Assembly (NCBI GenBank): GCA_947626745.1
Contig: CANQTF010000001.1
Location: forward strand, 310,001-374,000
Origin: an uncultured Lachnospiraceae bacterium
GTDB taxonomy: Bacteria > Bacillota > Clostridia > Lachnospirales > Lachnospiraceae
DNA length: 64,000 nucleotides
Reading direction: 5' to 3'
The position numbers were made by a program, and so were the translations under genes. Below are positions 53,720 to 63,503 of the stretch, piece after piece. The notes below the pieces were generated by a model. That model did no database searches. It was not told the DNA's origin and saw nothing but the letters and a program-made list of their open reading frames with translations. Position 1 is the stretch's first letter; every line of letters begins with the position of its first letter.

Positions 53720-54644
53720 CCGTGCGGCACATTTCTTCCACATTCAACATGCCCCAGCCCTGCTTGTTCCATGCGTCGCCCATATCTCTGGCGCTGTAGA
53801 TCATCTGCCGCTTGACCTGCTCGTTGTTCATATAGGGATATTTCTGCAGATACAGCGCCGCCGCGCCCGACACAACGGGAGTGGCCATGGAAGTCCCGCT
53901 TTTTCTCGTATAGGCATTATGGTATCCTCCCGCCTTCCACAGCCAATGCACGTTGCACGAAATGATGTCCGTTCCCGGCGCGACCACATCCGGTTTCCTC
54001 CACAGCATATCCCCGCCTCCGCGTCCGGAATAATTTTCGCACAGATCGTTTCTCGCGCCGAAATAGCCTCCCTCATGACAGCCCACCGTGATGATCTTCC
54101 GGCTCGTGCCGAGCGGCGATATGGTTCCCTCCCGCGGGCCGTTGTTTCCGGCCGCGCACACTACCACCACGCCCTGATCCCATATCTCGTCCAACAGCTC
54201 CGTCAACTCATGCATCCGCTCCTGATCGCCGCTCGTGCCGATACCGAGCGAGATATTGAGCACACGGATCCGGTATTTGAGCCGGTTTTCTATGACCCAC
54301 AGAAGACCGCGCCGCATATTGTCGATACTGCCCTCCCCGTTGTAGTCAAGCACCTTGCCGACACAGAGCCCGCACGCGGGCGCGATCCCTCTGTACATAC
54401 CGCCCGAGACACGACCGTTTCCGCCGACACAGCCGGCGACATGTGTGCCATGCCCGCTGTCATCGTAGCTCCCGTATCTGCCGTCCACAAAATCGGCGAA
54501 GGCAAGCACTCTGTCTCCGAAATCAGGGTGCATGCCGATCCCCGTGTCCAAGATCGCCACGGAAACCTTTTCCGTCCGGATATTCTGCTGTATGAGATCG
54601 GTGCATGCCACCTGTCTTCTCACGCGGTACAAAAGGATCGCCAC
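53709..54644 (-). CDS. Subtilisin-like serine peptidase (S8 family), cytoplasmic form
   Basis: A 311-residue protease consisting of the catalytic domain only. The triad is Asp33 (VAILDTGIGMHPDF), His65 (DDSGHGTHVAG) and Ser252 (SGTSMATPVVSGAA), with the oxyanion Asn in VVCAAGNNGP. There is no signal peptide and no inhibitor pro-domain; the triad begins 30 residues from the N terminus. It should therefore act inside the cell, like intracellular subtilisins. The GTG start at 54644 is uncertain, as no clear ribosome binding site precedes it. It lies behind the LRR operon's terminator, so it may have its own weak promoter. Its stop overlaps the -35 region of the next promoter. Confidence 0.88.
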   Translation of the reverse strand: MAILLYRVRRQVACTDLIQQNIRTEKVSVAILDTGIGMHPDFGDRVLAFADFVDGRYGSYDDSGHGTHVAGCVGGNGRVSGGMYRGIAPACGLCVGKVLDYNGEGSIDNMRRGLLWVIENRLKYRIRVLNISLGIGTSGDQERMHELTELLDEIWDQGVVVVCAAGNNGPREGTISPLGTSRKIITVGCHEGGYFGARNDLCENYSGRGGGDMLWRKPDVVAPGTDIISCNVHWLWKAGGYHNAYTRKSGTSMATPVVSGAAALYLQKYPYMNNEQVKRQMIYSARDMGDAWNKQGWGMLNVEEMCRTVDK

Positions 54645-54658
54645 CTATACAGAGCAAA

Positions 54659-54694
54659 AACTCTCGGCTATAGATTTATTCTATGCCGAGAGTT
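54659..54694 (-). terminator. Terminator of the LRR surface-protein operon
   Basis: Arms AACTCTCGGC (54659-54668) and GCCGAGAGTT (54685-54694) pair perfectly and extend by ATAG/CTAT after a one-base bulge. On the minus strand the stem is followed by a T run (GAGAGTTTTTGC). It lies about 65 bases after the second LRR gene. Confidence 0.85.
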
Positions 54695-54760
54695 CTGTCG
54701 TGTTCTGTATGATATGTGAAATTTGTGTCGCTTTGGCGCGCAGCCTACCCGTCTTCGTTT

Positions 54761-57601
54761 CTATGATATATTTTTCCTGCCCCTGCGCTTTCCGCCATGA
54801 TAGAAGAACAGCGCCAGCCCGGTACACGCAAGCCCGATGCACAGGAACCATTTCGGGGAAATGCCGTGATCGCCTGTGTCGGGGGAATCGTCCTTGCTGC
54901 CAAGTGAGACAAAGACAGCCTGACCGTCCTTCACGTCTGCAATATTCACACTGTTATCCCCGTAATTGTAGATGCCGTAATAGGAAAAATGCTTCGCGGT
55001 AAAGGCGATCGCATCTAACCCGTCGGAAGACACGACCCTGCTCTCCACTTCCTCCAGCTGTCCGTCAGCGTCCAGACAGACCACGTGGAGAGCCTCCGCA
55101 CCGACGCCCTTAGGGATCGGTATTGTGACTTCCATGCGCTGTTTTCCGAGTCCCGTGATCGGTATGCCCGACGATACCTCGGTCAGTTCCATCTCATATG
55201 CACACAGATTATGCGGCAGTTTATTGCCGTATATCTTCTTATATACATCGCCGATCTGCGCCTTGGCTTCCTCGCTGTCCTCGATCGTCAGGATATAACC
55301 GCCCTCCGCGCCTTCCATGACCGCGCTGACGATGCCGTCCTGCGGCAGAGAATAACTGTTGACCTGCACACGGATCCCAGAGTCTGTCTCGCTGGCGGGC
55401 GCAATGTCTGCAAGCTGCTCCGTACCTTCCTCAAGCACATAGACAGCGCCGTCTATCGTGCAGCTCTCACCGGCCTTCGGGAAATTGGTCCGACCCTGTC
55501 TGCCGACGATCTGCAGCACACCGTCCTCGCCGTCCGCCGCCTCCTTCGTCATCTTACAGATCACGCCGGCAAAGCCCGCTCTGCCGTTATCCAGTACCGT
55601 ACCCGACAAATCGCTCACCCCCGCCGGTATGACGGCGATCCGATTGCCCGAGAGCGCCATTTGGCGATATGTGTCGCGGTACAGCTTTGTGGAAGCCTCC
55701 TCATAGGACAACGCCGGCAGCCGTTCCCCATCGAACACGATCACATCGCTTCCTGCCGGTTTGTCTGCCCCCGCGCAGTCAAACGCGCGAAGCCCGATCT
55801 TCTCCGTCGAAGCCGGGATATGTACCGTTGCGATCGGACAGCCCGCAAACGCCCTGTCACGGATCTCACGTACCTGACTGCCGCCCTCTATCTCTTTCAG
55901 ACTGCCGCAATCCTCAAAAGCGCCCTCGCCGATGATCTCTACGCTGTCCGGCAGGATCACCTTCTCAATGCCCGCGCAGTCCCTGAACGCCTCCGCACCG
56001 ATCCGCTTTACGGTATCCGGTATGGTGACGACACTGTCATTTCCTTTATAGGCCAGCAGGATCCCGTCACCCACAACAAGGAACGGCTCTCCGCCCACAT
56101 TCTGTTTCCAACTGTCCAGCCACGGCGTCTTTAGGAAAGCCGCCGCCTCGATCTCTTTCACACTTCCCGGGATCGTCACGCCGGTCAGGTCGTTACAGTG
56201 GTAAAACGCCGCATAGCCGATCTCCTCCACCCCTTCCGGTATGCTGACGGACGCAAGCCCCGATCTCGCAAAAGCGAACTCGCCTATCCTCTCGATGCCG
56301 TCCGGTATCGCAAAAGAAGTCCTGTCGTCGTCATAATACGCCTGTGCCGCGATCACAGTGCCATCCACCACGGTATATTTGGGAAAAGAACCTCCCTTCG
56401 CGTCGTCCGATCCCGCAAGCCCCGGCACAGTGTCCGTATATTCTTCCTCTCTCTCCGGCGCACCGCCCAGCACCTCGCCTGTGCCGCCCACATTGACCGA
56501 AGCCTGTGCATTGTCGATGAGGATCACGGCTTCGCTGCCGATCACCCTCGACTTGCCCTTGACATTGTCGTCCTCTTCCTCTTCCATCGCATTCATATGG
56601 GAGACTTCGTGATAATAGTCCACCGGCGCGGTGATCTGCGGGATCGTATCGTCCCCCGCATCGTTTCCGCTGACACTGGACGGGATCGGCGCTTCCTCGT
56701 ATTCCGACACGTCGATATCCTCCAACACCAATGTCTGCGCATAGGTATATGCGGCCGAACCCGGTTCCGCCTCGATCTCCAGCTTCGTACAGCCGTCGAA
56801 CGCTGTGCGGTGGATCGTATTGACAGAGAGCGGGAGCGCGATCTTGCGCAGTCTGACACAGTCCTCAAACGCCTTCATATCGATACTTTTCACAGAATAG
56901 GGGACAGACACGTCCTTCAGATTCTTACAGTTGGAAAAAGCGTATGCGGAGATCTCTTTCACGTTGCTGCCGATGTCCACGCTTTCCAGATGATAATCAC
57001 CCCAAAACGCATAGGGCCTGATCTTGGACACCGTGCTCGGCATCGTGTAGCTTGCGCCCTTCCTGCCCGCCAATACCTGATACAGCGTGTCCCAGCCGTT
57101 CTTGTTGTAGATCGCGCCGTCATCGCAGGTAAACTTCGCGTTGCTGCTGCTGATATGCACACTCGGCAGACTGTAGTCTCCGGCGAAAACGCCGTTGCCA
57201 AGCGAAGTCAGGCCTGTGCCGACGGATACCTCCTTAAGCGAAGGGCAGCCGCTGAAAGCCGCATTGTCGATCTGCACCACCGAATCCGGAATCGTCACGC
57301 TCTCCAGATTCTTGCACTCCGAAAAAGCGCTTGTCCCAATGACCTCAACGGAATCCCCCACCGTCACGTGCCTGACATAGTCATTGCCCGCAAAAGCCTC
57401 CGCCTCGATCTTTTTCACATAATTAGAAACAGACACGTCCGCAGCCGTGCCGTTGTACTTCACTAATGTAGTTCCGTCCATCTGGAAATCAGATGCGGAG
57501 GAGGTATCCACCGCCTCCGCGTCTGATGCCGGGATCTGCGTGACCGCAACCGCAGTCACGATAAACAAGGCTCCCAGCAGACTCCTGATCTTCTTTCCCA
57601 T
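54761..57601 (-). CDS. BspA-like leucine-rich-repeat surface protein with C-terminal anchor
   Basis: A 946-residue exported protein. A signal peptide (MGKKIRSLLGALFIVTAVAV) is followed by two blocks of BspA-type LRR_5 repeats (about 40-280 and 400-620), for example NDYVRHVTVGDSVEVIGTSA. An Asp/Glu-rich linker (about 295-395) lies between them. A beta-rich tail ends FTAKHFSYYGIYNYG, then SPDTGD, a hydrophobic helix (PKWFLCIGLACTGLALFFYH) and basic KRRGRK, the layout of a sortase signal. SPDTG departs from LPxTG in its first residue. LRR_5 proteins bind host or bacterial ligands. It follows the larger LRR gene by ten bases and ends at a strong terminator. No sortase is in the window. Confidence 0.88.
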   Translation of the reverse strand: MGKKIRSLLGALFIVTAVAVTQIPASDAEAVDTSSASDFQMDGTTLVKYNGTAADVSVSNYVKKIEAEAFAGNDYVRHVTVGDSVEVIGTSAFSECKNLESVTIPDSVVQIDNAAFSGCPSLKEVSVGTGLTSLGNGVFAGDYSLPSVHISSSNAKFTCDDGAIYNKNGWDTLYQVLAGRKGASYTMPSTVSKIRPYAFWGDYHLESVDIGSNVKEISAYAFSNCKNLKDVSVPYSVKSIDMKAFEDCVRLRKIALPLSVNTIHRTAFDGCTKLEIEAEPGSAAYTYAQTLVLEDIDVSEYEEAPIPSSVSGNDAGDDTIPQITAPVDYYHEVSHMNAMEEEEDDNVKGKSRVIGSEAVILIDNAQASVNVGGTGEVLGGAPEREEEYTDTVPGLAGSDDAKGGSFPKYTVVDGTVIAAQAYYDDDRTSFAIPDGIERIGEFAFARSGLASVSIPEGVEEIGYAAFYHCNDLTGVTIPGSVKEIEAAAFLKTPWLDSWKQNVGGEPFLVVGDGILLAYKGNDSVVTIPDTVKRIGAEAFRDCAGIEKVILPDSVEIIGEGAFEDCGSLKEIEGGSQVREIRDRAFAGCPIATVHIPASTEKIGLRAFDCAGADKPAGSDVIVFDGERLPALSYEEASTKLYRDTYRQMALSGNRIAVIPAGVSDLSGTVLDNGRAGFAGVICKMTKEAADGEDGVLQIVGRQGRTNFPKAGESCTIDGAVYVLEEGTEQLADIAPASETDSGIRVQVNSYSLPQDGIVSAVMEGAEGGYILTIEDSEEAKAQIGDVYKKIYGNKLPHNLCAYEMELTEVSSGIPITGLGKQRMEVTIPIPKGVGAEALHVVCLDADGQLEEVESRVVSSDGLDAIAFTAKHFSYYGIYNYGDNSVNIADVKDGQAVFVSLGSKDDSPDTGDHGISPKWFLCIGLACTGLALFFYHGGKRRGRKNIS

Positions 57602-57611
57602 ACATTATCCC

Positions 57612-60600
57612 TTACGTTGTCTTCACCTTAACGCTCTTGTCTTTCTTCATAAACAGGATCACCGACAGGCACGCCAAGCCGATCGACAAAAACCACTTCG
57701 GGTGGATCGGATCGCCTGTCTTAGGCGTCGTGTCCAGCATACCCTCCGTGAGGTTGCCTGTATCTACATAGATCGTATAAGGCGAGAAGTGCTCCGCCGT
57801 AAACCGGATACAAGGCACGCCGTTGATCGTTGTGAACTTCTCGTTCAGGCTCTCAAGCTGATTGCCGTTTACCACCGCGCCGGCCATGTTATTGCCGCCG
57901 TACACCACAAGCGCGTCCGGGATCGGGATCGTGATATCCACGGTAAGCCCCGTCGTATCCGAGATCTTCGTCGTACCCGTAGAATCATACAGACTGATAT
58001 CCATCGCATAGTAGAGGATATTCTCCAGACTGCCGTACTTGTTCGTCAGCGCCTCGGACACCGCCCGCGTCGCTTCGTCGGTCTCCGTGATCTTCACGAT
58101 AAAGTTATCCGTCGATCCGTTCACATTCGCCGTCGCCAAGTTCTGATTCGAGATGCCCTGCTTTGTGATATCCACACGCGTGCTGCCGTCGCCGGTATTG
58201 TTATTATTGTTCGTATTGCCGCCGTTGTTCGCCGCAGACGCCGTCGTGTACTCCGCCGTGATCGTTACGTTGTTCGCCGGCATGGTAAAGGTTGTCGGCG
58301 TGGCGGTCGCGCTGGCAAAGGAAACGCCCTGCGACGTCGTGGTCCACTGCTTGAATACCGAACCCGCCGCCGGCGTGTTCGCCGTGATCTGCACTGTCGC
58401 GCCCTGCGCATAACTGCCGCTGCCGCTGCCGCCGTTGACCGTCACCACATACATGCCGATCGTGGAGGCTGTGGTAGAGCCCGTTGAACTTGACGTGTTG
58501 CTGGTATTGCTCGTATTGCTTGTATTGCTCGTGTTACTCGTATTATTTGTGCTGCCCGTATTGCCGGAGGTCGTGCCCGGCGTATTCGTGCCGCCGCCGC
58601 TGGTCGATACCACCTTGTACTTTAAGACGATAGTCTTCGCCGACTGGATATTCGTATAGGTATCGCTGCAGCCGTCCGCTTCGTAGCCCGCATGGACCGG
58701 ATGCGCAGGTTCAATGGCATCCTTGCCCGGATCGATGTACTGCGTAGGCCCGACCTTCGTGCCGTCCACACCGTCATAGAACTCCACCGGATACTTGCCG
58801 TTCACCATGCCGCTCTCCGAGAAGCCCTGCGCATAGAAGAAGCTGTCCTCATGGATCGGCTTGCTGATATCCACGTTGTTGGAGCCGACCCACCGCTCGA
58901 ACGTCCAGCCCTCCATCACGGGATCGGCCGGCTCGACTGCACGGTCGCCGTCTTCCACATACTGCGGATTCTCCAGAGGATTGCCCTCCTGATCCTTCAG
59001 ATCCTCGATCAGCACATAGTTGGGATCATAGAAGGATACCTGCCATACCTCACCCAGAGGATTGACCTCATCCAAGAATAAGTTGTATTCAGTGCCGTGC
59101 TGCTTCACATACCGCGCCGCCGCGGAATCCTCATAAGTGCGGACGGTCGTTCTCACCCGCTCGTCCTTACCGCTCATGTCCTTCTCGTTTCTGAACGCCG
59201 AGGCCGCTATCTCCACTTCCTTGCCGTAAACCACCAGTTCATTCAAACTGTTTGCACCCACAAAAGCATTGGGTAAGATATTGTTGACCGTCATGGGAAG
59301 CGTTACCTTGGATAATTCATTGCAATTCTTAAAGCAGTCCTCCGGGATCTCCCGAAGCCCCGCCGTATCGCTGCTTCCGAAATTCACTTCCGTCAGGAAA
59401 TCGCAGTCCTCGAAAGCGCCCGGCTTGATAGCGCTCACATTCTTGATCTTCTCGTCAGACAGCACATTGACCGAGCCAGGTCCTACTACCTTTCCTCTGC
59501 CCGCCAGACATTCCTCTATCGTGTAGGAGCCGTCTGTATTGTTGGAATAAATAATACCGTTGTCCGTAGTATAATAGTCATTGTTGCTCACATTCTGCAG
59601 CGCATAACAGCCCCGGAAAGGCGCAACCCCGATGTCCGCGCAGTCCTCGCCCAACTCCACGATCGCAAGACCCTCGCAGCTGTCAAAAGCATAGTCCGGC
59701 AGATACTTCACACTGTGCATGATCACACGATAGATCACATCGTTGCCCCGGTCATACTCCTCTCCAGCGGCAGCCGCTTCGCCATCCGCAAACATGCCGC
59801 TGAACAGGCCGGGTACGATATCCACGCCCGCCTCATCTTCACCGTCCTTCGAGTAATACATATCTCTGCTATCATCATTCCAGCGCGAACCGTGCTTGCC
59901 CGGATACAGGTAAGTCGCCAGATTCATCTGGTTGCTGTAGGCCACGTTCTCACTCTTCTCACCGTCCGCCGTCAGATTGTTCGCATAACCATAAACGTCG
60001 ATGGAATCCACGCCCGCCGGAATGTCGATATTCTTCGTGTTGTAGACCAGTTGATCTTCCTCCGGCGTCGTCGGCCAGTACGGATTGTTGGCGTCCACCG
60101 CCTTGGTGACGATGAAAGGATACTTCTCATAGTACGGCGCAAGCTGGTCACCAGCCGCATGGGCAACGATAGGCTCAAAGAAGAAATCCGCTATACCGCT
60201 TGTCGAAACCTCTTCCCAATAGTTCTTCTCTTCACTCGGATCGCCATTTGAATATTGCCAATCTTTCGGGGCTTCTCCGTTATAGGCATTGAACCATTTC
60301 TCGAAACGTCCGTTATCGGCATTCACAAAGCTGCTGAAATCGTCCGTGATCCAAGGCCCGTAACTCTCATCGCTGTACAGCGCCTCTATGGCCTCTTCCT
60401 TCCCCTCCGCCTGTTCGGAGGCCGTCTTCCATTTCTGTGCAAAAGCATACCGGTTGCCGTCGTAGGACGGATCATTATACTGCAAATACAAATTATATTG
60501 CCGCAATTCATTATAGTTTTTAATCTGAGCAGTTGGATCTTGTTCGTTAACTGCTTTTATTTCATCAGCATACTCTTCATTCAAAAGTTCGTCGATCTCG

Positions 60601-63182
60601 CTGAACTTCGGATAATCCAACAGTGTCACCATATCCGTGATCGGGTTGTACATCACGGTGAGCAGCGTAGGCGATAGGCTCTTATAGCACACCCGCAGAC
60701 CGTCCTGCGCATTGATCACATTGTCCGGCGAAGTCGCCCAATCGAAAGGCGCATAGCCTTCCACGATATCGCCGTGGAACGTAAGCTGTTCGCTCTCTGT
60801 CTTAAAAGCGTCCTGCCCGATCTGGAACGCCGCATGCCCCGCCGAAGGCGACGCAAACGTAACGTCGATCAGACTCTTGCAGTCCTTGAAGGCATTTGCG
60901 CCCACCGAAGCGACGGAATTGCCGATGTAGACCTTCTTCAGCTTCTGCCAGTCTTTCTTGTTATCACCGCCGCCGGCTTGGAACACGCCGTCCCCTATAG
61001 ATGTAATGGAATCGTCCTCAATTACTAACGACACCACCGCCTCATTCAGATCAGAGTCCGAAAAACAACCGGGTGCGATTCCCGTTACTTTGGTGTTGCC
61101 TACTGTGGACGGGATTACGAGTTCCCCGTTCCAGTCTTCCACTTTGGCATCAGGGGCAAGCGTACAACTAGTGAGCATTCCTGTATTGTCGATGCACATC
61201 AGATAGAAGCCGTCGCTGACCTCATAATACTCCTTGCCGTCTTTCACATACACATAAGGCACAATATCCGATACCCCTGTCTGAGCCTTCCATGTGGTCT
61301 GACGCGGCATAGCCGGATTCTTTTTAAAATCCAGTTCCGGCCCTCTTACATAGAAATCCGGATTGCTGACCGTAGCGCAGAACACCTCGGGATTATAAGC
61401 AAGATTGCCGCATGATCCGGCCTTGTCATCGGGGAAAATCACACACGTTAATCCTGTGCAGTTATACAAAAGATCATTTGGCAGCACCGCAGTATCTGAG
61501 CGTCCCAGATCAGCCGGCAGGGTGACTTCCTGCAGTGACACGCGGCCGGCCAGCACAAGATCGCCCAGGCCGCTCATCTTTCCTTTCAATTGAGCCTTAT
61601 CCACTGAACCATACGCGGCCCGTTTTTCCGCTGTGTCCTCTTTCAGGTCGCCCGCATCATGTTTGATATAATCCGCCACTGTATTCAGCGTCTTGGGGAA
61701 AGTAAAGGAGGTCAGAGACCCGCCCCCGTTCCCCAATGCGAACGAAGCATAGCCGAGGGTATTGCAAGTCACATTGTCGCCAAAGGTAACGCCGGTCAGG
61801 GCTGCATCATTATAAAAAGCATAGTCATAAATATCGATCATTGCGACCTTCGTAAAATCCACTGTCGCCAAATTTTTACAGCTGGCAAACGCCCCCGGCC
61901 CTATCTTCTGAATGGAATAGGGGAATGCCACATTGCTGATGCCTGTATTATAAAAAGCCTCGGTACCGATCACCTTCGTACCGTCGCCCATAGAAATCGA
62001 CGTTAACTGCGTGCAGTTTTTAAAGGCTCTGTTGCCGATCTTCTCCACATTGACAAAAGAAACACTCTTGATAAAAGAACCCTCAAAAGCGCTCTCGCCG
62101 ATATAGTGGATCTCAGGCGGCAGTTCTATGGTCGATACATTCTGAACATTCTGAAAGGCTTCATCGCCGATAGCCGCGATCGTCGCTTTACCGAGAAGCT
62201 TAAACCCGTTCTCGTCAACCTCTCCTGCGGTCTCGACCGCATTATCCTTTTTGCAGGGGATATAGACCTCGTCAGAAACGGCGCCGGCCATCCCGCCTGA
62301 CGATCTGTCCGTCATCTTCACCAACACATAGCCGGATAAGGGATCGCCTTCTTCGCCCTCTTTTATCTTACCTGTCGATGTGTCCAGCTTTTTGCCGGAC
62401 TTATGGTCGCAGTAATACTCCAGCTTTTGCTCCGCAGTCAGATTGCCGACCTGTCTGCTTAATTCTGGCTCGTTTCCTTCATTACTGTCCTTCCATTGTT
62501 GATAGTCTGCCAGATGTTTCGCATAATCATCAGGGAAATACTTCTCTAAGAATTCCCTTGCATTTTTATTTTCTATCGTAGTGCCACTGGGATCCTTTAA
62601 GCTATACGTTTTATTGTCACCGTTTGTCGGATCAGCATAAAAAACATCATATTCGGTGGTGCTGACCGTGTCATACATATAGGTAATGTTATAGGGAAGT
62701 TTTACATTGTCCTGCCGGAACTCGTCGTTGTATTTAGAGACAACACCGCTCCTTACCTCATTCTTTTCAACAAAATATTCAAACTGCCAGATCAGTTCCC
62801 ATGTATTGTCAGAGGTTCTGCGTACAACCAAGGACTTATGTATATCGTCCGAACCCGGAGACACTTTTAACAGACTTGTGCCCGGCTCTTGCGTTTCAGG
62901 TTTCGGCTTAGCATCTCCAGTAGTCATGGCTGCATTAAGCCAATAACTCTTTTTAATACCGCCTTCTTGATTATCTTCCTCTCCACTGTTGGCCGGATAA
63001 GCATAATCTATACTATGCGGAGGCGCCGCTATCGTCCTAATATCCGGATTACTCGCCCTGTTCTCCGGCACGGGGATCGCCGCCACACCGATCGCCGTGA
63101 TCATAAGAACAGCCGACAGACTGCGCCTGACGCTTCTCTTTAATCTCCTTCTTGACTTCTTAACCGGTGTTTTCTTAGCCAT
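57612..63182 (-). CDS. Very large leucine-rich-repeat surface protein with InlB-type repeats and C-terminal anchor
   Basis: An 1856-residue exported protein. Basic N terminus and signal segment (MAKKTPVKKSRRRLKR, then about 20 hydrophobic residues); a polar region of unknown fold; LRR_5 repeats in several blocks; a central non-LRR part of roughly 250 residues (about 880-1150); further LRRs; InlB_B-like repeats with WQVSFYDPNYVLIEDL and PVEFYDGVDGTKV; a Ser/Thr/Asn linker with NTS repeats; a beta repeat with GSYAQGATVQITA; and a tail ending FTAEHFSPYTIYVD, TPKTGD and a hydrophobic anchor. I start it at 63182, eight bases after AAAGGAG; the ATG at 63350 has no site. It is the first gene of the operon. 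Probable adhesin or ligand-binding protein. Confidence 0.88.
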   Translation of the reverse strand: MAKKTPVKKSRRRLKRSVRRSLSAVLMITAIGVAAIPVPENRASNPDIRTIAAPPHSIDYAYPANSGEEDNQEGGIKKSYWLNAAMTTGDAKPKPETQEPGTSLLKVSPGSDDIHKSLVVRRTSDNTWELIWQFEYFVEKNEVRSGVVSKYNDEFRQDNVKLPYNITYMYDTVSTTEYDVFYADPTNGDNKTYSLKDPSGTTIENKNAREFLEKYFPDDYAKHLADYQQWKDSNEGNEPELSRQVGNLTAEQKLEYYCDHKSGKKLDTSTGKIKEGEEGDPLSGYVLVKMTDRSSGGMAGAVSDEVYIPCKKDNAVETAGEVDENGFKLLGKATIAAIGDEAFQNVQNVSTIELPPEIHYIGESAFEGSFIKSVSFVNVEKIGNRAFKNCTQLTSISMGDGTKVIGTEAFYNTGISNVAFPYSIQKIGPGAFASCKNLATVDFTKVAMIDIYDYAFYNDAALTGVTFGDNVTCNTLGYASFALGNGGGSLTSFTFPKTLNTVADYIKHDAGDLKEDTAEKRAAYGSVDKAQLKGKMSGLGDLVLAGRVSLQEVTLPADLGRSDTAVLPNDLLYNCTGLTCVIFPDDKAGSCGNLAYNPEVFCATVSNPDFYVRGPELDFKKNPAMPRQTTWKAQTGVSDIVPYVYVKDGKEYYEVSDGFYLMCIDNTGMLTSCTLAPDAKVEDWNGELVIPSTVGNTKVTGIAPGCFSDSDLNEAVVSLVIEDDSITSIGDGVFQAGGGDNKKDWQKLKKVYIGNSVASVGANAFKDCKSLIDVTFASPSAGHAAFQIGQDAFKTESEQLTFHGDIVEGYAPFDWATSPDNVINAQDGLRVCYKSLSPTLLTVMYNPITDMVTLLDYPKFSEIDELLNEEYADEIKAVNEQDPTAQIKNYNELRQYNLYLQYNDPSYDGNRYAFAQKWKTASEQAEGKEEAIEALYSDESYGPWITDDFSSFVNADNGRFEKWFNAYNGEAPKDWQYSNGDPSEEKNYWEEVSTSGIADFFFEPIVAHAAGDQLAPYYEKYPFIVTKAVDANNPYWPTTPEEDQLVYNTKNIDIPAGVDSIDVYGYANNLTADGEKSENVAYSNQMNLATYLYPGKHGSRWNDDSRDMYYSKDGEDEAGVDIVPGLFSGMFADGEAAAAGEEYDRGNDVIYRVIMHSVKYLPDYAFDSCEGLAIVELGEDCADIGVAPFRGCYALQNVSNNDYYTTDNGIIYSNNTDGSYTIEECLAGRGKVVGPGSVNVLSDEKIKNVSAIKPGAFEDCDFLTEVNFGSSDTAGLREIPEDCFKNCNELSKVTLPMTVNNILPNAFVGANSLNELVVYGKEVEIAASAFRNEKDMSGKDERVRTTVRTYEDSAAARYVKQHGTEYNLFLDEVNPLGEVWQVSFYDPNYVLIEDLKDQEGNPLENPQYVEDGDRAVEPADPVMEGWTFERWVGSNNVDISKPIHEDSFFYAQGFSESGMVNGKYPVEFYDGVDGTKVGPTQYIDPGKDAIEPAHPVHAGYEADGCSDTYTNIQSAKTIVLKYKVVSTSGGGTNTPGTTSGNTGSTNNTSNTSNTSNTSNTSNTSSSTGSTTASTIGMYVVTVNGGSGSGSYAQGATVQITANTPAAGSVFKQWTTTSQGVSFASATATPTTFTMPANNVTITAEYTTASAANNGGNTNNNNNTGDGSTRVDITKQGISNQNLATANVNGSTDNFIVKITETDEATRAVSEALTNKYGSLENILYYAMDISLYDSTGTTKISDTTGLTVDITIPIPDALVVYGGNNMAGAVVNGNQLESLNEKFTTINGVPCIRFTAEHFSPYTIYVDTGNLTEGMLDTTPKTGDPIHPKWFLSIGLACLSVILFMKKDKSVKVKTT
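58496..58560 (-). repeat. Nine-base tandem repeat encoding Asn-Thr-Ser units
   Basis: About seven imperfect copies of a nine-base unit (ATTGCTCGT and variants on the plus strand) code for the linker NNTSNTSNTSNTSNTSNTSS in the larger LRR protein. Copies differ at one or two positions, mostly silent, so the array is not freshly expanded. Copy-number change would keep the frame. Confidence 0.8.
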
Positions 63183-63503
63183 TACTTTTTCTCCTTTTAC
63201 TGCGTGAAATCCGTATACCCTTTGTAAAATTCGATCTATAACTTTGTGCGGGCCTGTCAGATGCCCTGCTTTGATACCCACTACATATATATATCGTCCG
63301 TTTTGCGCCATAAAATTAGACTTGTATGTATGGGACGATAAAGAATCCACTACACATCAGCATACAGTATAATTTTACTATATCCTGAGATTTATGCAAG
63401 TGTTTTGTCAGAATTCCAACTTTTATTTTACACCGAAATCTATCCAAGATTCCCTATAATGCATGCAGGGACCCGCCATTTTATCGACAAGTCCCCTATG
63501 TTT
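63183..63503. other. AT-rich intergenic region upstream of the LRR operon
   Basis: No gene is seen in these 321 bases, although the reading frame of the LRR protein stays open to 63350. It is clearly AT-richer than the flanks and should hold the promoter of the LRR operon. The best minus-strand pair I find, TTGGAA and CATAAA about 17 bases apart near 63385-63415, is weak; a TATACT lies near 63370 without a matching -35. Next to the Rpn-like gene there is a short GGGAC/GTCCC stem without a T tract. Confidence 0.5.

Noticed and set aside
51762..54719. A 985-residue open frame on the plus strand across the regulator, citrate synthase-like and peptidase genes
   Set aside because: It spans three well-supported minus-strand genes and a promoter, and its composition is that of antisense sequence.
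58496..58560. Possible CRISPR or short tandem array
   Set aside because: Units are nine bases without spacers and code for a protein linker.
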